Source: Oleispira sp.
GTDB lineage: Bacteria; Pseudomonadota; Gammaproteobacteria; Pseudomonadales; Oceanobacteraceae
Assembly: GCA_016765295.1 (NCBI GenBank)
Contig: JAESQF010000049.1
Span: 33,526-92,906, forward strand
Direction: 5' to 3'
DNA: 59,381 nt
Each line of letters opens with the position of its first letter. The stretch's first letter is position 1. This document shows positions 55,876 to 59,381 of the stretch, piece after piece. The notes below the pieces were generated by a model. It searched no databases. It was not told where the DNA came from and saw only the letters and a program-made list of their open reading frames with translations. The position numbers and the translations under genes are program-made.

Positions 55876-57732
55876 TTAGTTATTGTCATTTTGACAAACG
55901 CGATAATTTAATCGCCAGCTGATTAGTTCTTTTCCGGGTAGGCGAGCCTTAACTTGAATAGCAAGATGGCCCTGTCCATTTTCGGCTGGTTGCTGGTCCA
56001 AAATTTGGCAACTACTTCTAAATATAGGAGGTATGCCTGTTAATAAAACATCGCTATAAGCTTCTTCCCGCGCTTCTGTAGAAAAAAAATCGTCGTTAGA
56101 ATTTCGCGACATGAAAGCAGATAGTTGGCTATTGACAATATGAGGCTTGAGAGAGTTCATTGAATCGCTGATAGCTGAACCAGTTATAAAATTAATAGGT
56201 TGTATATTGAATTTAATGAGTTTGTATTCATCTTTACTCAGAGCCAAACCCGTTTCGCTATCAACGATTTCTCGACTGAGTGCTATGATGGGAATGTTTT
56301 TAATCAGTTCATCGCTATCTAGAATAGTTAGATCGCTATTATCTAAACGGATATCAATATTTACTGTTTGTGGTTGGCGAAAACGAATATCAAACTGACG
56401 CCGTTGTTTTACCGTTGGTCCTTGATAAGCGACTTGACGAATATTGCCATCATTATCAGTTTTAGAAATTTGGAGTGCCAAACCTTCTTTTTTTGTGGTT
56501 TCAAATAAATAGATACGCTGATTAGCTTGGGCTTTTGATATGCCTGCTTGGTCTCGGACAACGTCATACCAGATGTTTTTATCGAAGCTAGTAAAACCAT
56601 CGCTGCCGAAATTTTTCATCTCGAAGTTTTTATCTACAGCTACGCGACGGAATTCTTCCATGCTATTAAATTCCCAGAGCTCTTCTAAAGAGTTGTCGAA
56701 CGCTAGTTTTCCTAAACCGTTTTTACCTAGGTATAAACCTGCGGCATCAAATTCATCATTGAATTCAGTATCGCGAGCGCCACCGCCATTTAAAATCATC
56801 GCTGCTTGATCCCAAGTGCCGATGCGCACTTGAAAATATAAATCATAATTATTAATTTTATTTGCGCTTACTACATTACTGCCCAAGTTCGCATTAGAAT
56901 CGCCACTGAAGCAAGATGCACTGTTAGGATCGTCGTAGCAGGCATCAAAATTAAAATAGGCACGCAAGATTCCATGCTTATCAGCGTGCATAATACCTTG
57001 GTTGCCAATGGCGTCTTCTCCCCAGCGCAAATACAGTTTACGCGCAGGCTTAAAGCTCTCATCAATGCCAATAACTTGTTCACGAATATGGAAAAGTACC
57101 CAGTGGCCGATTTCATTAGCATCAACCAATTGAAAATAAATATAGCGATCACCGACTGTGGTGCGGATTAAGAATGAGGCACCAAAACTGGCGGCGCCTT
57201 TTACTAATTGCTCGCCTTGCAGTTGAGGTTCAATGCTGGCGCTTTGAGGTTTAAAACTAAGGCTGTCTATTGCTATTGCGTCATTAAAAGATTGCAGTGG
57301 CTGAAAAATATCGGTGCTGGCGACGGCTTGGTAAGTGGCGCCATTGTCTTCATCAACTCGATTGGTATTGAGGGAAATATCACGACCATCAATTTTTAAA
57401 TCCCATTGCTGCTCGCGCTCTTGTTTCAGCTCGGGGTCGCAGCCTTCGCAATCGATATCGCTTTGCAGCCAGATGTTGGCGCTATCGAATTCAATATCAA
57501 GGTCTAGAAACCAAGGGCCGTTATTGCCTAACTGAGCAGGATCAAGATCAACATAAGTATATTGGCGATCGGACAGTTGGATATCGCTGGGGTCGCGGCC
57601 AACACCTGTAGAAGGGGATTTACTAACGTCGACTTTCTTTTGGGCAACCGCTATCAAATCGCTATTGGGGTCAGAGGCCGTGCAAGCTGAAATTAAACTG
57701 GTTATGACTAAGATTAAGCCGATGCGAAACAT
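55876..57732 (-). CDS. lipoprotein with HmuY-like domain, first gene of a Fur-box operon
   Basis: A 618-residue lipoprotein from ATG 57732, chosen because GGGAG lies 8 nt upstream and the lipobox ISAC (Cys17) then has normal spacing; a start at 57798 would add 22 residues. Residues about 58-215 resemble a HmuY-type heme-binding domain: YTYVDLDPAQLG, QQWDLKIDGRDISLNTN and FLIRTTVGDRYIYFQLVDA followed by HWVLFHI. The remaining 400 residues are not recognised. A near-consensus Fur box lies 77 bp upstream. It is the first of four exported-protein genes ahead of a TonB receptor. Confidence 0.65.
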   Translation of the reverse strand: MFRIGLILVITSLISACTASDPNSDLIAVAQKKVDVSKSPSTGVGRDPSDIQLSDRQYTYVDLDPAQLGNNGPWFLDLDIEFDSANIWLQSDIDCEGCDPELKQEREQQWDLKIDGRDISLNTNRVDEDNGATYQAVASTDIFQPLQSFNDAIAIDSLSFKPQSASIEPQLQGEQLVKGAASFGASFLIRTTVGDRYIYFQLVDANEIGHWVLFHIREQVIGIDESFKPARKLYLRWGEDAIGNQGIMHADKHGILRAYFNFDACYDDPNSASCFSGDSNANLGSNVVSANKINNYDLYFQVRIGTWDQAAMILNGGGARDTEFNDEFDAAGLYLGKNGLGKLAFDNSLEELWEFNSMEEFRRVAVDKNFEMKNFGSDGFTSFDKNIWYDVVRDQAGISKAQANQRIYLFETTKKEGLALQISKTDNDGNIRQVAYQGPTVKQRRQFDIRFRQPQTVNIDIRLDNSDLTILDSDELIKNIPIIALSREIVDSETGLALSKDEYKLIKFNIQPINFITGSAISDSMNSLKPHIVNSQLSAFMSRNSNDDFFSTEAREEAYSDVLLTGIPPIFRSSCQILDQQPAENGQGHLAIQVKARLPGKELISWRLNYRVCQNDNN

Positions 57733-57808
57733 ACCTGTTCTCCCTTTTATCTTAGCCAATTGAACAATGGTGCTAGTTGCGAGGATACTAATCTCCAAAC
57801 GATCAATA

Positions 57809-57827
57809 GTAAATGATAATCATTCGT
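57809..57827. promoter_or_regulatory. Fur box heading the exported-protein/receptor operon
   Basis: The 13-base core AATGATAATCATT is an exact match to the centre of the Fur consensus; overall 14 of 19 positions agree. It lies 77 bp upstream of the first lipoprotein gene, and no plus-strand gene starts nearby. Confidence 0.75.
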
Positions 57828-57879
57828 AACTAGTGAATTGGTATTAGACGAAAGTTGATGGTGCAGAAAAAGAAGAGTT

Positions 57880-58569
57880 CTAGTATTCGATAATTTGCGG
57901 GGATAAGGGCGCTGTTTGAAGGCTAGCTAAAGCTATGGGGGTGCCGTCAGGAAGTGCGCCATACCAGCCACAACAAGGACCCAAATCATTGGCTAGTTGA
58001 GCTTGAAAACCAGCATGGCCAGTGAAGGAAATAGAAAATTTATCGAGGGTAAGACTAAGACCAAGTCCTAATGCTTTTACCACCGATTCTTTCATCACCC
58101 AGAGTCGATAAAAATCTTGGAGGTTATTAATTACAGGGTCTTTTTTATGGCGTATTAATAAGACTAAGTTTTGCCAATCCGAGTCGGCTAATATTTTGGC
58201 TGATTCGACATCAATGCCAACCTCAATTTCTTCCGCGAGTGCAAGGGCAACCCAGTCACCGCTATGAGAGAGGTTAAATTTTAAATCTGATTTTTCAGGC
58301 CTAACCAAATAAGGTTTACCGTATGCTGAATTTTTAAATTGAAGTTGCTGTTCTGATAGACCGAAAAATTGGGCTAATAAACAGCGTTTTAATCCGTGGG
58401 CAAGTCTGTGCCGCTGGCGATCAGCCAGCTGCACATAGCGAGATTCTTTCTCTTGCTCTGCTGCACACGTTAGCTCGGCAGCGAAGTGCTGCACCTGACT
58501 AATGTGTGCGAAAACCACTAGCGGTTTCTCTGCTAAAATCAAAGAGCTTGCTAGTGGGCTTCGAGACAA
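57880..58569 (-). CDS. Sfp/EntD-type 4'-phosphopantetheinyl transferase
   Basis: This enzyme loads the phosphopantetheine arm from CoA onto carrier domains of peptide or polyketide synthases. Of 229 residues, the family motifs are FNLSHSGDWVALAL, VGIDVESAK (magnesium-binding Asp/Glu) and FYRLWVMKESVVKALGLGL. The start is a TTG at 58569 without a clear ribosome site, 14 nt after the hydroxylase stop, so translation may depend on coupling. Together with the hydroxylase it implies a nonribosomal peptide siderophore system beyond the right edge. Confidence 0.93.
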   Translation of the reverse strand: MSRSPLASSLILAEKPLVVFAHISQVQHFAAELTCAAEQEKESRYVQLADRQRHRLAHGLKRCLLAQFFGLSEQQLQFKNSAYGKPYLVRPEKSDLKFNLSHSGDWVALALAEEIEVGIDVESAKILADSDWQNLVLLIRHKKDPVINNLQDFYRLWVMKESVVKALGLGLSLTLDKFSISFTGHAGFQAQLANDLGPCCGWYGALPDGTPIALASLQTAPLSPQIIEY

Positions 58570-58583
58570 AGAGCGCTGAATAT

Positions 58584-59381
58584 TCAGGCGCTGACCTGCT
58601 GTGATTCATTCACCTTGTTGAATAGATCGGTAATGATTTCTTCCGCACGAACAGCCATCACAGAAAGTAAGGTATCGCTCAAACCATGAGAAGATTCGTT
58701 ACAACCTTGCAGGTAAATATTCACCTTAAAGTTATCTTGCATTGGCAAGCGGTAATGACGTTCAACCGGGTTGTTAGTATCACGCCACTGATCTAATTGC
58801 TTCAACATCGTAAAGTGCTGGTTATATTGATAACCAGTTGCTAATACGATGCCATCATAGCGCCAGCTTTGTGCTTCGCCGTTAAGACCGTCTTGCATGG
58901 TTAAGGTCCAGCTTTGATCTTCGTTAAGTTCAACCTTTTTAATCTCATGAGCAGAGCGATGTTTGTGCGCCCCTTTACCTGTTATACGCTGGGTATATAG
59001 GGTTTCGTAAATGCTATTGATTTCTGGCATGTCGACTACGGCGTAATTGGTGCCTTGAAAACGTTGTAACAAATTTTGGCGAGTCTGATCAGAACTACGA
59101 TACATTTCTGTGGTAAAGCCGGGGTCAAATACTTCATTTACAAACGGGCTATCATCGGCGGGATGAATAGAGCGCTCGCGGTTGATGATTTCAATTTCAC
59201 CGTCTGGATGATAACCGACAAGGTCGACAAAAATTTCTGCAGCACTTTGACCTGCGCCAATAATACCAATGCGCGGATTCGTTGCTTTACGAGCAAACTC
59301 ATTGCGCCAAGTTTTGTAGCGGCTGGAATGCGTGATGGAAGGAATATTTTTTACACCTTCAATTTCATCAAAGGCATGAGG
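58584..59381 (-). CDS. L-ornithine/L-lysine N-hydroxylase (SidA/IucD/PvdA family), 5' partial
   Basis: The C-terminal 265 residues of a flavin monooxygenase that hydroxylates the side-chain amine of ornithine or lysine for hydroxamate siderophores. The frame is open to the window edge, so the N-terminal FAD-binding part lies outside. Visible are the NADPH-binding GIIGAGQSAAEIFVDL, ADDSPFVNEVFDPGFTTEMY, the ATGY motif and the C-terminal GLSDTLLSVMAVRAEEI. These resemble ornithine hydroxylases (PvdA-like) somewhat more than lysine ones, but this is not decisive. It is followed by a phosphopantetheinyl transferase gene 14 nt away. Confidence 0.93.
   Translation of the reverse strand, partial: PHAFDEIEGVKNIPSITHSSRYKTWRNEFARKATNPRIGIIGAGQSAAEIFVDLVGYHPDGEIEIINRERSIHPADDSPFVNEVFDPGFTTEMYRSSDQTRQNLLQRFQGTNYAVVDMPEINSIYETLYTQRITGKGAHKHRSAHEIKKVELNEDQSWTLTMQDGLNGEAQSWRYDGIVLATGYQYNQHFTMLKQLDQWRDTNNPVERHYRLPMQDNFKVNIYLQGCNESSHGLSDTLLSVMAVRAEEIITDLFNKVNESQQVSA

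Overview
The window comes from a Gram-negative, aerobic gammaproteobacterium, most likely a marine member of the Oceanospirillales or a relative. Supporting signs are a halotolerance (ectoine) operon, three TonB-dependent receptors with Fur-box-like sites, a bamE/fur/recN/grpE-dnaK-dnaJ/dapB/carAB/greA core block in gammaproteobacterial order, a tmRNA encoding the tag ANDENYALAA, and a TetR-type regulator of the Vibrio LuxR/HapR family. All names come from motif reading; no database search was run.

Layout. (1) 1-3.6 kb: a 5'-truncated hybrid sensor kinase translationally coupled to a REC-GGDEF diguanylate cyclase. (2) 3.7-8.5 kb, minus strand: an apparent operon in which two Omp85-like outer-membrane beta-barrel proteins flank a 738-residue exported repeat protein. 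(3) 8.6-11.7 kb: ectR-ectABC, compatible-solute synthesis, with a candidate operator between regulator and operon. (4) 11.8-20.1 kb: an accessory island next to the 3' end of the tmRNA gene. It holds a tyrosine integrase at the tmRNA edge, an AT-rich three-gene unit read as an ABC-three-component (ABC-3C) conflict system with an alpha/beta-hydrolase effector, a short RadC, and a two-gene unit encoding a caspase-like (clan CD pattern) protein and a coupled membrane protein. (5) 20.1-39.8 kb: conserved core, namely ssrA, smpB, an NSS transporter, ratA-rnfH, bamE, fur, recN, grpE-dnaK-dnaJ (with sigma-32-like promoters), dapB, a LuxR/HapR-like regulator, carAB, greA and speA. The carA leader has the architecture of a transcription attenuator.

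(6) 39.8-59.4 kb: an iron-acquisition region. A TonB receptor, a DUF4374-like lipoprotein, a membrane protein and a PepSY-type inner-membrane protein form one minus-strand unit behind a Fur-like box and a small AraC regulator. A divergent siderophore receptor has its own Fur-like box. A third unit begins at a near-consensus Fur box (about 57.82 kb) and encodes four poorly characterised exported proteins (three of them lipoproteins) followed by a TonB-dependent siderophore-type receptor. Upstream of that unit lie a Sfp-type phosphopantetheinyl transferase and the C-terminal part of an ornithine/lysine N-hydroxylase, implying that a hydroxamate-type siderophore synthesis cluster continues past the right edge.

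The most promising candidates for something undescribed are the Fur-box-headed four-exported-protein/receptor operon (HmuY-like motifs plus a novel cysteine-containing domain shared by two lipoproteins), the ABC-3C system with a lipase-like effector, the caspase-like/membrane-protein pair in the island, the carA leader, and the HapR-like regulator with a 22-bp palindrome upstream.
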